A stretch of DNA of 64,000 nt from Bodo saltans (taxonomy: Eukaryota > Euglenozoa > Kinetoplastea > Eubodonida > Bodonidae): positions 1-64,000 of the forward strand of contig CYKH01001850.1 of the NCBI GenBank assembly GCA_001460835.1, read 5' to 3'. Shown piece after piece: positions 29,960 to 39,215 of this stretch. The translations under genes and the position numbers were made by a program. The notes under the pieces are model-generated. The model did no database searches, was not told where the DNA came from, and worked only from the letters and a program-made list of their open reading frames with translations. Each line of letters opens with the position of its first letter. Position 1 is the first letter of the stretch.

Positions 29960-31606
29960 ATGCCCTCATCTCTCTTTTCCTTCGCTGTCGTGGGAGTCCT
30001 ATTGGCAGTCGGCGTTGTTGCCCAAATCCCTGGATCCAACTTCAAGGACTTTTTGTTAAAGAACATGGTTGTCAACGGAACCATCCCTCGTAGCTTTGCT
30101 ATCCAACCCGTCACATACTATGAAACCATCCCCGAAGACCAGAAGCTTCATGAGTACACCGAGCCCCAGTTCGTTGCCACCTGCGGCGGTAACGTCAGCG
30201 CAGACGCCTTGAACAACTACACATTCCAAACTGAAGTGTGGCTCACAACCTTGGGCCTCAACATCTATGATGGTGCAATCCGCTGCATTGCACTTTCCTT
30301 AGTTGGTGAGGGCAAGGCGTGCTTGAACTACACTGTGGAAACTCTCGTTGACCACAAGACGGCGCAATTCGGCGATATCCGTGGTGACAAGGAATGTGCT
30401 GGTGTGATGGAGTACGGACAGTGCACAGATCCCCAGCAGGCTGGCGTGTGCGGATTCTGCTACGGTGATGGCCCTTCGGATGCGGCGAAGTCCCTGACCG
30501 TAAACAACTCCTACTTCTTCCGCCTCATTGGCGACTTCTGGGCGATTGAGGGTACCGTCGACGAGCGATGCCCCGCCCTCAAGCGCCTCTGGACTTGGAA
30601 CGATTACAAGCCCATTCTCGGTGAGAATGCCTGGGCCCAACTGATTGGCCCCATTCACAACGCTGTGCTCATGAACAACGGCGACATCAACAGCATCACC
30701 GATGAGGACCCCATGTTCATCCTCGGCATCCAGTTCCTGACGGGATTAGAGGCAATGGCCGTTGGTAACACTGGTGCGTACTACTACACGCCTCGCAATA
30801 CCTGGTTTGGGTACTCTGCCACTGCGCAGAACATTGGCTCAACTGTCTCGATTGAGAATCAAGCCTCACTCTTGGGTGGCCTCAAGCTCCTTTATGACGT
30901 GATCAACGGTAAAACCACCACACAGTACAAGTCTGTTCTTCCCAAGTTGCAGTCGATGATCACCAAGCTGACCACTTTGATTTTGTCTGCCTACGACCGT
31001 GACCTCGGATTCTTCCGCCAAGGTTTCACCTACGACCCCATCGCAGGAACACTTAACTGGGGTCAAAACGGCGAGCCACTCTTTGCTGTTGATTGCCAGA
31101 CTTGGGTGTCATCTGTCCTTGGAACTCGTCTCATCGACACCACCTTCGGTGACGCCACTGCATACAACCTCTGGCAAACCGTCAAGCTCTACGCGAACTA
31201 TTCGTGCCCCAACGGTGACCTGTGCGGTGTTGGCTACACCTTCAACAACATCTCCGGTCAAGTTCTCTCGGGCGAGTGGACTTATGGTGCGATGAACTGG
31301 TTGAAGATCATGCAAAACGACTCAGACTACAACTCCACCTTGATTGGAAACCTCAACAGTGACGAGCTTGCGATGAACTACGGTCTGTTCACTTACGTGG
31401 TCACATCCACCCCCATCAACAACTCCACCGAGTCGTACGACACAGTGCTGTATGCTGGCAGCCGCTACTGGATTCCGTTCGGCTGGTTCGCTAACCCACT
31501 CCCCGCTCTGGCCTCCACCGGCTGGGCAGTGATGTTGGCCAACAGCTTCAACCCCTTCCATTTGCATGGATACTTGGTTGGTGCTGTCGCAGATTGGAAA
31601 TTCTAG
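29960..31606 (+). CDS. Abundant-looking secreted protein, possible (alpha/alpha)6 glycosidase fold
   Basis: A 548-aa protein with a clear signal peptide (LFSFAVVGVLLAVGVVAQ). It has many N-glycosylation sequons, paired Cys and many Trp/Tyr. Repeated helical hairpins with aromatic-rich ends (WTYGAMNWLKIM, SRYWIPFGWFANPLPALAST) suggest a six-hairpin alpha toroid like several glycoside hydrolase families, but I cannot name catalytic residues, so the fold is inference. Codon use is strongly C-ending (AAC, TTC, ACC, GGC; few A/T-ending codons), unlike its neighbours, which in kinetoplastids usually marks high expression. A pyrimidine tract with AG at 29920-29921 gives a 38-base 5' UTR. With the CE2 esterase and the GP63-like peptidase it may belong to the digestive secretome. 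Confidence 0.75.
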   Translation: MPSSLFSFAVVGVLLAVGVVAQIPGSNFKDFLLKNMVVNGTIPRSFAIQPVTYYETIPEDQKLHEYTEPQFVATCGGNVSADALNNYTFQTEVWLTTLGLNIYDGAIRCIALSLVGEGKACLNYTVETLVDHKTAQFGDIRGDKECAGVMEYGQCTDPQQAGVCGFCYGDGPSDAAKSLTVNNSYFFRLIGDFWAIEGTVDERCPALKRLWTWNDYKPILGENAWAQLIGPIHNAVLMNNGDINSITDEDPMFILGIQFLTGLEAMAVGNTGAYYYTPRNTWFGYSATAQNIGSTVSIENQASLLGGLKLLYDVINGKTTTQYKSVLPKLQSMITKLTTLILSAYDRDLGFFRQGFTYDPIAGTLNWGQNGEPLFAVDCQTWVSSVLGTRLIDTTFGDATAYNLWQTVKLYANYSCPNGDLCGVGYTFNNISGQVLSGEWTYGAMNWLKIMQNDSDYNSTLIGNLNSDELAMNYGLFTYVVTSTPINNSTESYDTVLYAGSRYWIPFGWFANPLPALASTGWAVMLANSFNPFHLHGYLVGAVADWKF

Positions 31607-31966
31607 TATGAGAAGTAAACGCAGCCAGTGCAAACTCAGAAAGAAAAAAAAAAATGTTGCGACCATTTTGTTTCACCTTCGTTTTACGAACAAGAATCTG
31701 CGCGTGTATTTTTTTTTTTTCGGTACTCACACTCTTGGAGAATTTCATGTGAAGCTCGACAAGCGGGTGACATATTAAGTGGAACGATTTGTTTGTCGCA
31801 TACAAAAATCGAAAGACGTTGCTTGTACCTTTGGAGAGCAAAGCAGTGCTAATGAGGACAAAATGAGAGCGTTCGCTCTGTATTACGATTATTGTGTTGT
31901 GAGTTGCAGTTATTTGCCCGTGAAGAAAATTCTTTGCCTTTTGCTCGATAATAGCAAGTAAGGGGC
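31607..31966 (+). other. Intergenic spacer with long poly-T
   Basis: About 360 bp. It holds an A-run (about 31642-31653), a 12-base T run (31709-31720) and a tract ending ATAG (AG 31943-31944) that could be the acceptor for the ligase gene. No gene seen. Confidence 0.4.
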
Positions 31967-33331
31967 ATGCGGCTCTCGATAACGAGGCGTATTGGTGCAC
32001 TGCCGTTTCACCCCATGGCTCTTGGTGCACTTTCATCGCTTCAGCAAATCCTCGAGACAAGCCCAAACACAGTGGCAAGGACTCAAGCTCTACTTTCACT
32101 TCCAGTAAAAGAGCGCGCCGAATTTGAGTCGCCAATGTTGTTTGTTTCACCGAAGCACGACGGAATTCGAGTTCTAACTCACGTACCTCTCGAACAGGCG
32201 GCTGCTGCCAAAATTGGGAGACCAAAATCTGCAACACTGTCGAAGACAACAAAACGACGACCAAGCCGCATCACTGAAGAGGAGGCTCCCATTGTGACGT
32301 GTTTCTCTCGATTTGGTCGGCCACTTCGTGGTCTATTTTGGATTGAAAAGGAGCTCGAGCTTCTCAGAGAATTATGTGGCGACCCGAACCTTTCTCTTGA
32401 TGGGGAGCTGTACGTTCACACGCAAGCTCTGCAGGCGCATCTGCAGGGTGCGTCGTCTCCACCACCCTGGGAAATGAAAGGTACAGATGGCTTTTCTTTG
32501 GTAAGCGGGTTACTTCAACGATTTCGAGGAAGCGCGATTGCTTTGCCCACGACTCACGCCGAGCTTCTGCGGTTGACCCCTGAGATCCCAAAGTACTGTA
32601 TTTTTGACATTGTCAAGTATAGTCCGTCACTCCAACGGTTTAATGGTACTCGCACGAGAAAATCCTTGAAAGCAATTCAGGACGCTGCACTCGCAGCATC
32701 TGGAGCACCAGTAGTGTCGCTGCTTGCTGTAACGCCGAATCACACACCGTTTGTGCAGCGCTTGCGCGCGCTCAACTTTTTAATGTGCTTGCTTGACCTG
32801 CATCGAAGTCACTACGGCAGCAGCAGTGCTGGAGCAGGGAAACATGTCCAAAGTGTGCCCTACAAGTCGATTGATAGCATCCACAGTGCAAGAACTGTAT
32901 TGATGGAGTTCACCGCTGCAGGTTACGAAGGAGCCGTCATTCGTACATCTTTGAATCGATACCACGCAGAGGACCGCAAGAGCGGATCTCAAAATGGTTT
33001 CCGAAGCACGACAGCAGTGAAATTGCTTCCAATGATTGAAGATGAATTTGTTGTGTGGGATATTGTCACATCGCCAAAGTTTTCTGGCTTGGAATGTGCC
33101 ACAAAGACAGGTGCGACCTTTCGTGTGCCCTTCTCGTCTGTTGCGCCAGAAGAGCTTCAAGATAGCTCCTCTGATTTAGCCATGCTCAAAAAATTGCGTG
33201 GAAGTCGCAAAGCTGACTGCTTTGTTGTTGGAACTTATGTGACGCTACAGTTCCAGTCGCGCCTTCCCTCAGGTATTCCACGTTTTCCGAAGCTGAAGGG
33301 TATTCGTGGAGGGGCCGGATGGTATTTGTAG
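31967..33331 (+). CDS. ATP-dependent DNA ligase, possibly mitochondrial (kinetoplast)
   Basis: A 454-aa nucleotidyltransferase of the DNA ligase superfamily. Motif I is SPKHDGIRV (AMP-accepting Lys63). Motif III is LSLDGELYVH (about 143), IIIa CIFDIV (about 208) and IV AGYEGAVIR (about 320). An OB-fold part ends with SGIPRFPKLKGIRG, the pattern seen in small ATP ligases. Motif V reads AVKLLPM, with one Lys where the family normally has KxK. The N-terminus (MRLSITRRIGALPF) is basic, lacks acids and resembles a mitochondrial presequence, so by analogy with trypanosome LIG k it may seal kinetoplast DNA; that location is inferred. There is no large N-terminal DNA-binding domain as in LIG1. A low-complexity insert follows motif I (about 80-105). 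Confidence 0.82.
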   Translation: MRLSITRRIGALPFHPMALGALSSLQQILETSPNTVARTQALLSLPVKERAEFESPMLFVSPKHDGIRVLTHVPLEQAAAAKIGRPKSATLSKTTKRRPSRITEEEAPIVTCFSRFGRPLRGLFWIEKELELLRELCGDPNLSLDGELYVHTQALQAHLQGASSPPPWEMKGTDGFSLVSGLLQRFRGSAIALPTTHAELLRLTPEIPKYCIFDIVKYSPSLQRFNGTRTRKSLKAIQDAALAASGAPVVSLLAVTPNHTPFVQRLRALNFLMCLLDLHRSHYGSSSAGAGKHVQSVPYKSIDSIHSARTVLMEFTAAGYEGAVIRTSLNRYHAEDRKSGSQNGFRSTTAVKLLPMIEDEFVVWDIVTSPKFSGLECATKTGATFRVPFSSVAPEELQDSSSDLAMLKKLRGSRKADCFVVGTYVTLQFQSRLPSGIPRFPKLKGIRGGAGWYL

Positions 33332-33410
33332 AAGGCTTGACGACAAGTTTTCCTTTTTTTACAGAAGATTTAGAGCGACATTCTCGTCGAATTATTGTTT
33401 TTCTTCTTTT

Positions 33411-33869
33411 TCGTTTCTACAGTTTGACACTTGCAGGAAATAGCATCGCTAAACGACTTGCAAAGAAGCACGACGATGTTACCCTTCTTTGTTGCTGTCT
33501 TTTTTTTCCTTTCGAAAGTAACGAGTATGCCACCTAAGGCAAATAAAGTTCTGAAAGACATCTGGAGCGAAGAGGGTGGCACGAAAGCTATCGACCGCCC
33601 CCAATCCGTGAAGACATCGAAAACGTGGGATCTCCCTGCCTCGTTTCTACAGTTTGACACTTGCAGGAAATAGCATCGCTAAACGACTTGCAAAGAAGCA
33701 CGACGATGTTACCCTTCTTTGTTGCTGTCTTTTTTTCCTTTCGAAAGTAACGAGTATGCCACCAAAGGCAAATAAAGTTCTGAAAGACATCTGGAGCGAA
33801 GAGGGTGGGACGAAAGCTATCGACCGCCCCCAATCCGTGAAGACATCGAAAACGTGGGATCTCCCTGCC
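33411..33869 (+). repeat. 230-bp direct tandem duplication covering the NOP53 5' end
   Basis: Copy 1 is 33411-33640 and copy 2 is 33641-33869. They differ only by one T in a homopolymer and two substitutions (CCTAAGG/CCAAAGG and GTGGCACG/GTGGGACG). Each copy holds an acceptor-like TTTCTACAG, a second tract ending CGAAAG, the NOP53 ATG and its first 38 codons. In copy 1 the frame runs from its ATG (33527) past the junction and stops after about 48 codons. Copy 2 continues into the full gene. Confidence 0.95.
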
Positions 33870-34655
33870 GAAGTACTCCCCACCAATCCACTTGCACCCA
33901 GGAGGCGAAAGTATGAGCACGAGAAGCCAAACCTTCGTGCTGCAGTTCCAATTCCACATGGTGGACAATCTTACAATCCTCAGTTCGATGAACATCAAGC
34001 TGCGATTGCAACCGCAGTGATCAAGCTCGAAAAGAAGAAGAAGGACCACGAAAAGATTGTGCGTCTTTTGAGCGCCGGTCGCAACGACGGCATCCATGGT
34101 AACTTTAGCGCCGACAAGACATGGGAAGAGGAGGTTCAAGATCAACAACCTCCAAAGGAGAAGAAGGCTAAAGTGGAGAATCCAGAAAAGAAGAAGAAAA
34201 AGAAGAAGAAGGCCGGCAAGAAAGCAACTGCCGATCTCGCAAAGAAGGCTATGCTCCACCGCAAGCACCCCGACCGCGAAGCTGCTGTCAAACAACTGGA
34301 TGCAATTGCAGAGATCGCAAAGGAAGTTCAGAAGAAGGTGGATAAGCGTGATCGCACAGCTGTTCAGAAGAAAATTGCAAGGAAAGAGGGACAGCAGATC
34401 AAATCCTTCGGTAGGTATCACCACACCCCCCTTGCACTAGACGTGACACCGTCAGATAAAATCGTTGGCTCTCTCAGGCATATGAGCGGTGGCTACGTCC
34501 ATCCTGCACTTGAACGTATTAAGTCCTTGGAAGAACGAAACATCATCCCCGCTCGCATGCGCCACACGTTCAACAAGAGGAAGATGCTTAAGCCCAAGGG
34601 CGACGTTCGCCTGAAGACAGAGGACTTTGGTCCTATGCCCGAAACATCTCACTAA
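33756..34655 (+). CDS. NOP53: NOP53/GLTSCR2-like ribosome biogenesis factor
   Basis: A 299-aa basic nucleolar protein that in yeast recruits the exosome helicase Mtr4 to pre-60S particles. The family signature is seen in the N-terminal third: VKTSKTWDLPAEVLPTNPLA, then AVPIPHGGQSYNPQFDEHQ (about 62-80), the most conserved block of the family. A Lys/Glu-rich middle (KKKKKKKAGKK near 150) and a C-terminal block GSLRHMSGGYVHPALERIKS follow. It is somewhat shorter than animal GLTSCR2 (about 480 aa). The ATG at 33756 lies in the second copy of the 230-bp duplication, eight bases after the CGAAAG acceptor. The first-copy ATG at 33527 gives only a truncated 48-codon frame. Confidence 0.85.
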   Translation: MPPKANKVLKDIWSEEGGTKAIDRPQSVKTSKTWDLPAEVLPTNPLAPRRRKYEHEKPNLRAAVPIPHGGQSYNPQFDEHQAAIATAVIKLEKKKKDHEKIVRLLSAGRNDGIHGNFSADKTWEEEVQDQQPPKEKKAKVENPEKKKKKKKKAGKKATADLAKKAMLHRKHPDREAAVKQLDAIAEIAKEVQKKVDKRDRTAVQKKIARKEGQQIKSFGRYHHTPLALDVTPSDKIVGSLRHMSGGYVHPALERIKSLEERNIIPARMRHTFNKRKMLKPKGDVRLKTEDFGPMPETSH

Positions 34656-34863
34656 ATGTGAAGTCAGTCGTCTGTTTGAGGGTAAAGTGAGTGTGTGTTT
34701 GTGTTGAGTAAGATCAATTCACCTTCGAGTAATATCACAGCACTCTTAACGAAAAAAGAAAAAATGTGAAAGATAATTGAGTGCTCAATAGATTTTACTG
34801 TTTGGCGGCTTGTTAGCAGCTTTTTTTGTTTGTTTTCTGTTTAAGAAGAGCAGTGGAAGAGTA

Positions 34864-34894
34864 AGTATTTTTATTGATTTTTATTTAATTTTAG
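34864..34894 (+). promoter_or_regulatory. Strong spliced-leader acceptor for the p115-like gene
   Basis: A T-rich tract (34866-34891) ends in TTTTAG (AG 34893-34894), five bases before the ATG at 34900. It confirms that the open frame upstream is untranslated. Confidence 0.6.
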
Positions 34895-34899
34895 CCACG

Positions 34900-37800
34900 A
34901 TGAGTTTCCTTGTAAAGCAGTTGATGAAATCTGCTGTAGGTCAAGCTGCTACTGGCCGCGAACCTGATCCTTTCAGTGTCACTCCGTCCGCTCCAAGCGG
35001 CCCGAGCCACGCCGCTGTCGTCAGGACGCTGATGTTGCGAATCGAAACTTGTCAGGTTGCGCAAGACCGTCGCGAAGCCCTGCGCGAGCTGTCCAACGTT
35101 TCTGACCTCGGCGTGTATCTCACCGTTGAACACTCGCGATCCCTACTGCAGATTGCAAAAGACGCTGTTGGTGTTGATCATGAAATCTCTTCTGGGGTGC
35201 TTGATATTTTATCTGCAGCAACAGATCCTGCTACTACCTCTGTTGACCACAGCGAGCGTGTCTTAGGAGCCGTCGTGGATGTTCCATTCTTCTTGGGATA
35301 TTTTGATGACGCGAGCTTTTGGTCCAAGTATCACGCCGTGCAGATGATCCAACGCCTTGAGCAAGCACATACGGCAACAGTCCACCAGCAATTACTAGCG
35401 ACCCACGGCCTCCATGCAATTATCGATGTTCTTAATGATGACAGCAATGGCGGCGCCCTTCGTAATGAAGGCTTGATTCTCCTCGCAGCCCTCACTGCCA
35501 CCAATCAAGAACTACAAACCATTATTGCGTTTGAGAATGGTTTTGATTCTCTCTTCCAAATTATCCAGGAAGAGTCTGGCCTTGCTGGTGGAGTCGTCGT
35601 GACAGATTGCTTATCGACCATCATGAACATGCTCCGGGGCAACAATGCCACACAAAAGTTCTTCCGGGAAATGGGTTGCGCAAGACACCTCGTACCAATT
35701 CTCAACGCGATCTCGCCAAGTGCGGCTGAAGTTCAAGGGCTGGCGAAGCCTGTCGCAGGAGAAGCTCCGGCCTGGGTTTCCGAATTCTCGCAGTCCATTT
35801 CAGCCGATGCTTCTGTGACACTTCACCGTTGCTTTGCCATCCTGCAATGCTTGCTGCAAGGCAGCGATATGAATGGCGAGGGCCCCGCAACAAGAACAGC
35901 ACTAGTCCACTCTGGTCTTATTCCAGCACTGGCAGCCGTTGCCTTTGCTCCAGCTGAGCGCGTAGACCCAGCCATTCGGGCGGAGGCCCTCCGGACAACA
36001 GTCCTCATGTTGCAGAAAGTGAGAGCATCATGTGATGCTTTCGCGCAATGTCGTGTTTCCCAACGCTATGACACCACCAACAAACGTGCATGGTTCGTTG
36101 GGAGCGTTGTGTGGGCGACATTGCGAATGATGCTCTCCACCGCCGATGAAGCGACGCAAGTTGCGTGCAGTAGTATTCTGGGTGCACTCGTCGATGCCTC
36201 TGGGTCATCGGTGGCGGTAGCCTCTGCTCTCATGAAGAACCTCAGTAAACCCTCAACAACAAGTGTTCCACTTCCTGTACACGACGGATCACACTGTGGG
36301 CCGCTCGTTGCCGCTGCGTTATTTAGTCATCTTGCAACACCTTCGTCGACGGCTACGTACTACGTAGCAATTCTGTTGCAACAGTCGCTGATGGTGCCAC
36401 AAGTCTCTGAGCAACTTCTTCATGTTCCATGGGAAGGCACAGCAAAGACATTTTTCTTAGCGTACGCGACTCATGTCGTGCGGGTGATTCAGGCGAAGCA
36501 GGCGGATGCTTGTACGATTTCGGCACTAATTCGGCCATTGCTGGTGTGGCTCATGTTCACCAGCAAAGCTGCGGTGATGTTGCTTGGGTCCGATGGAGCG
36601 ACGTTTCAATTCTTCTTGGACTGGTTTTCGCAACACCGAGACAGTGTTCACACGCGTTTTCTGAGCTTGATTGCGTCGTGTGCCATTGCGCTTGCAGCGC
36701 CAGTAACGGTGGCAGCAGCATCTGGTGCAATTGCACCGTCCAGATCGATGCAGCAACTTTCGGAAGCTGCTCATGTGGATAGAGCTGCACTCTTTCAGCA
36801 AATCTCTGAGAGAACAATTGCTGGCAAGAAATTACGAGATTTAGCAGAAGATATTGAACAATCACAAGATTGGACTGGTGCTCCATCATCAGCGGTCACT
36901 TCGCCGAAGCCTTGCCTGTATGACAACGCGTTCAAGGCTCTGATTGGTGACATCATTAAGCAGACCAATCACATCTTGCAGCCCACAGTCAGTGCTGTTG
37001 CTCCATCCACCGATGTGCAACAAGTTAGCCCTGAGCGTCAAGAACACATGCCGGCAACAACAGCTGTGAAAGTCCCCTCTCCAGCAGCGGCCGCCTCTCC
37101 AAGGGCTGTCTCACCTGTGGTCGTCATCCCATCAGCTCAACTTCCTCCAGTGGCCTATGAACACAGTCGTGTTGATGTGACCACGGAAGAAGTGAAGGAA
37201 GCGCAGCAGCGGCGATCGGCAGAAGTAGAAGAGAAAATGGCTGCGCAGGCAGCTGCGTTCCACGAACTACAATCGACAATGCAACAAAAAAAAAACAGCG
37301 GCCGCCTCTCCAAGGGCTGTCTCACCTGTGGTCGTTATCCCAACAGCTCAACTTCCAGTCCTGGCCACTGAACACAGCCGTGTTGATGTGACGGAAGAAG
37401 CTGTGAAGGAAGCGCAGCTGCGGCGATCGGCAGAAGTTGAAGAGAAACTGGCTGCGCAGGCAGCTGCGTTTCACGAACTACAATCGACAATGCAACGAGA
37501 AATCGATCGACTACGAGCCGCAGTAACCAATAACGACGCGCAACTTATTGAGCAGCGCCGGCGCTCTGAAGATGAAGTAAGAACGTTGCGTCAAGAGAAT
37601 GCACACCTCCAAGAAGCAGTTGGCAACTTGACGTCCAATGTGCACGAACTTGAGAAACAGCACGCCGAAACGACGTTTCTGCTCGAAGATGCACTTCAGC
37701 AAAAAGACGACGAAGCAAGAAATCTAGCCGCCTCGCTATCGATGCTCGAGTCTCGACTCCAACACTCAGTCCTCGAGTCTCATCAAGCAGTGGAGCTGAA

Positions 37801-37987
37801 ATCGATGCTGGATCAATGTGCCGTCGAGCGTGATGAGCTTCTGATCCTTGTTGCAGAGATGGATGAAGAAAAGGAGATACGACGCGCTGCGCATGACGCC
37901 TCTGTTATCTCACCTCCGCGCACTGCAACTACTGATGTGGAAATGACTCCATTCCGAGGGAGAGACGTTCTTTCCGAAGCTGAATAG
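34900..37987 (+). CDS. p115/USO1-like vesicle tethering factor; frame interrupted once
   Basis: An armadillo-type head (residues 1 to about 690) opens with the p115 pattern (LRIETCQVAQDRREALRELS) and contains LIGDIIKQTNHIL near the head-tail junction. A linker and a coiled-coil tail with an acidic end follow. The protein should tether ER-to-Golgi vesicles. The first frame stops at 37371 (823 aa). The tail continues in another frame to 37987 (ERDELLILVAEMDEEKEIRR). The break coincides with a tandem 201-bp repeat whose copies are separated by ten A's. The repeat alone is 67 codons and would keep frame; the A10 run does not, and with nine A's the product would be about 1028 aa, close to animal p115 (about 960). 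The shift may be a homopolymer error, a true mutation, or slippage. Confidence 0.82.
37085..37496 (+). repeat. 201-bp tandem repeat with A10 spacer inside the p115-like gene
   Basis: Copy 1 (37085-37285) and copy 2 (37296-37496) are the same length but differ at many positions, including balanced small indels. The duplication is therefore old and genuine rather than a recent copying artefact. They encode the start of the coiled coil (HSRVDVT, RRSAEVEEK, FHELQSTMQ). The ten A's between them are the only bases not shared. Confidence 0.93.
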
Positions 37988-38184
37988 AATGCTGCTGCCC
38001 ACGCACTGATGATATCGAGTTTTATTTTGTTGTACGAGGTTTGCTCTCACTGCATTTGGCTGCTCTCCACACCTTTGTGCGTTATTGCATTAGATACCTT
38101 CTATTTTGGTACATGCTATTTGCGAACGACATTCTGTTTTTTTCCTCTCTTTTATTTTTCGTCATTGAACCTCGGAAAGCTGCA

Positions 38185-38832
38185 ATGCAAACTCAGCCCA
38201 TTCACGCAGCGTTCGGACCGTGTCACATCGAATTCACTCGCACGGTTGACTTTGAGCCGCCAACGTATTTATTCCAAGAGTTCCTCGAGAGAGTCGAAGA
38301 GACTCCCAACGGCACAGTCGCAATAGAAACAACGGATGCTGTCATTTCTGCTGTGGACCTGACTCGCTCCTCGTGGACCGTGGTGCCGATTAAGTCTCTC
38401 GATGACGAAGTTGATGCAGCTGGCGCAACGAATTCAGCCGGCGGCAGCAGCTCCAATGACTTCGAATTTTCTCGGCTAATCTTGCAAGGAGCCTTCACTC
38501 CCATTCAGTTAAGTGCCACCGCTTTAGATCCTTTGAGCGGTTTCACTTCAAGCAACGTCGTGCGTGCAGTTCAAGCCCTTGGCCAGAAGCTTGCATCGGG
38601 TGCACACCTGCGCAACAGATCGCTGATAGGCCGCGCTTTAACACCCGCTGAGCTCACATCGGAGAACCTTGCTATGCAGCGAGTGATGATGTCGAATCAC
38701 TTTATTAACGTACTTGCGTGGCAGCGCCTTCAGGAACTTCTTGTCCCTAGTGACATGATAGTGGAATCAGAAGGGACGCAAACCTCAGCGGTGGAAACAC
38801 CTGCTCCCCCTCGCAGAGATTTAGGCAGCTTG
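38185..38832 (+). CDS. Unknown protein, 3' part lost in a sequence gap
   Basis: 216 residues are visible before the gap. The start is the first ATG after a T-rich tract ending in AAAG (near 38179). The protein begins MQTQPIHAAFGPCHIEFTRT, with no signal peptide or membrane helix. It continues as a mixed alpha/beta region with a Gly/Ser linker (about 78-93), and a helical stretch (LTPAELTSENLAMQRVMMSN) before the N's. I recognise no family. The short sequence after the gap (39133-39144) is too short to show whether the frame continues there. Confidence 0.65.
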
Positions 38833-39132
38833 NNNNNNNNNNNNNNNNNNNNNNNNNNNNNNNNNNNNNNNNNNNNNNNNNNNNNNNNNNNNNNNNNNNN
38901 NNNNNNNNNNNNNNNNNNNNNNNNNNNNNNNNNNNNNNNNNNNNNNNNNNNNNNNNNNNNNNNNNNNNNNNNNNNNNNNNNNNNNNNNNNNNNNNNNNNN
39001 NNNNNNNNNNNNNNNNNNNNNNNNNNNNNNNNNNNNNNNNNNNNNNNNNNNNNNNNNNNNNNNNNNNNNNNNNNNNNNNNNNNNNNNNNNNNNNNNNNNN
39101 NNNNNNNNNNNNNNNNNNNNNNNNNNNNNNNN
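38833..39132. other. Assembly gap, 300 N
   Basis: Exactly 300 N, the same length as the second gap at 53796-54095, so the size is probably nominal. It removes the 3' end of the upstream gene. What lies inside is unknown. Confidence 0.99.
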
Positions 39133-39215
39133 CCTTTTGATTAATTTACTTTGAGTTGTAATCGACTATCGAGTTGATGTCCTTTTCTTAAATTATCTGT
39201 TTGTACGGAGGGAGG

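Noticed and set aside
31548-32264. 238-aa antisense frame across a spacer
   Set aside because: It spans the ends of two good + strand genes and a poly-T spacer, and shows no domain.
33588-34424. 278-aa antisense frame opposite NOP53
   Set aside because: It is a shadow of a Lys-rich gene (poly-Leu/Phe on the reverse strand). All real genes here are on the + strand.
34861-34894. GTAAGT followed by T-rich sequence and TTTTAG looks like a tiny cis-intron
   Set aside because: A 34-base intron just before the p115 ATG would be unusual. The same pattern is explained by a spliced-leader acceptor, with GTAAGT a chance match.
37087-37305. GCGGCCGC (NotI) sites suggesting cloning vector in the assembly
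   Set aside because: The site occurs in both repeat copies and codes for normal Ala residues, so it is native sequence.
37328-37987. Separate 219-aa coiled-coil gene
   Set aside because: It continues the coiled-coil tail of the p115-like gene, begins inside the repeated segment and has no acceptor of its own.
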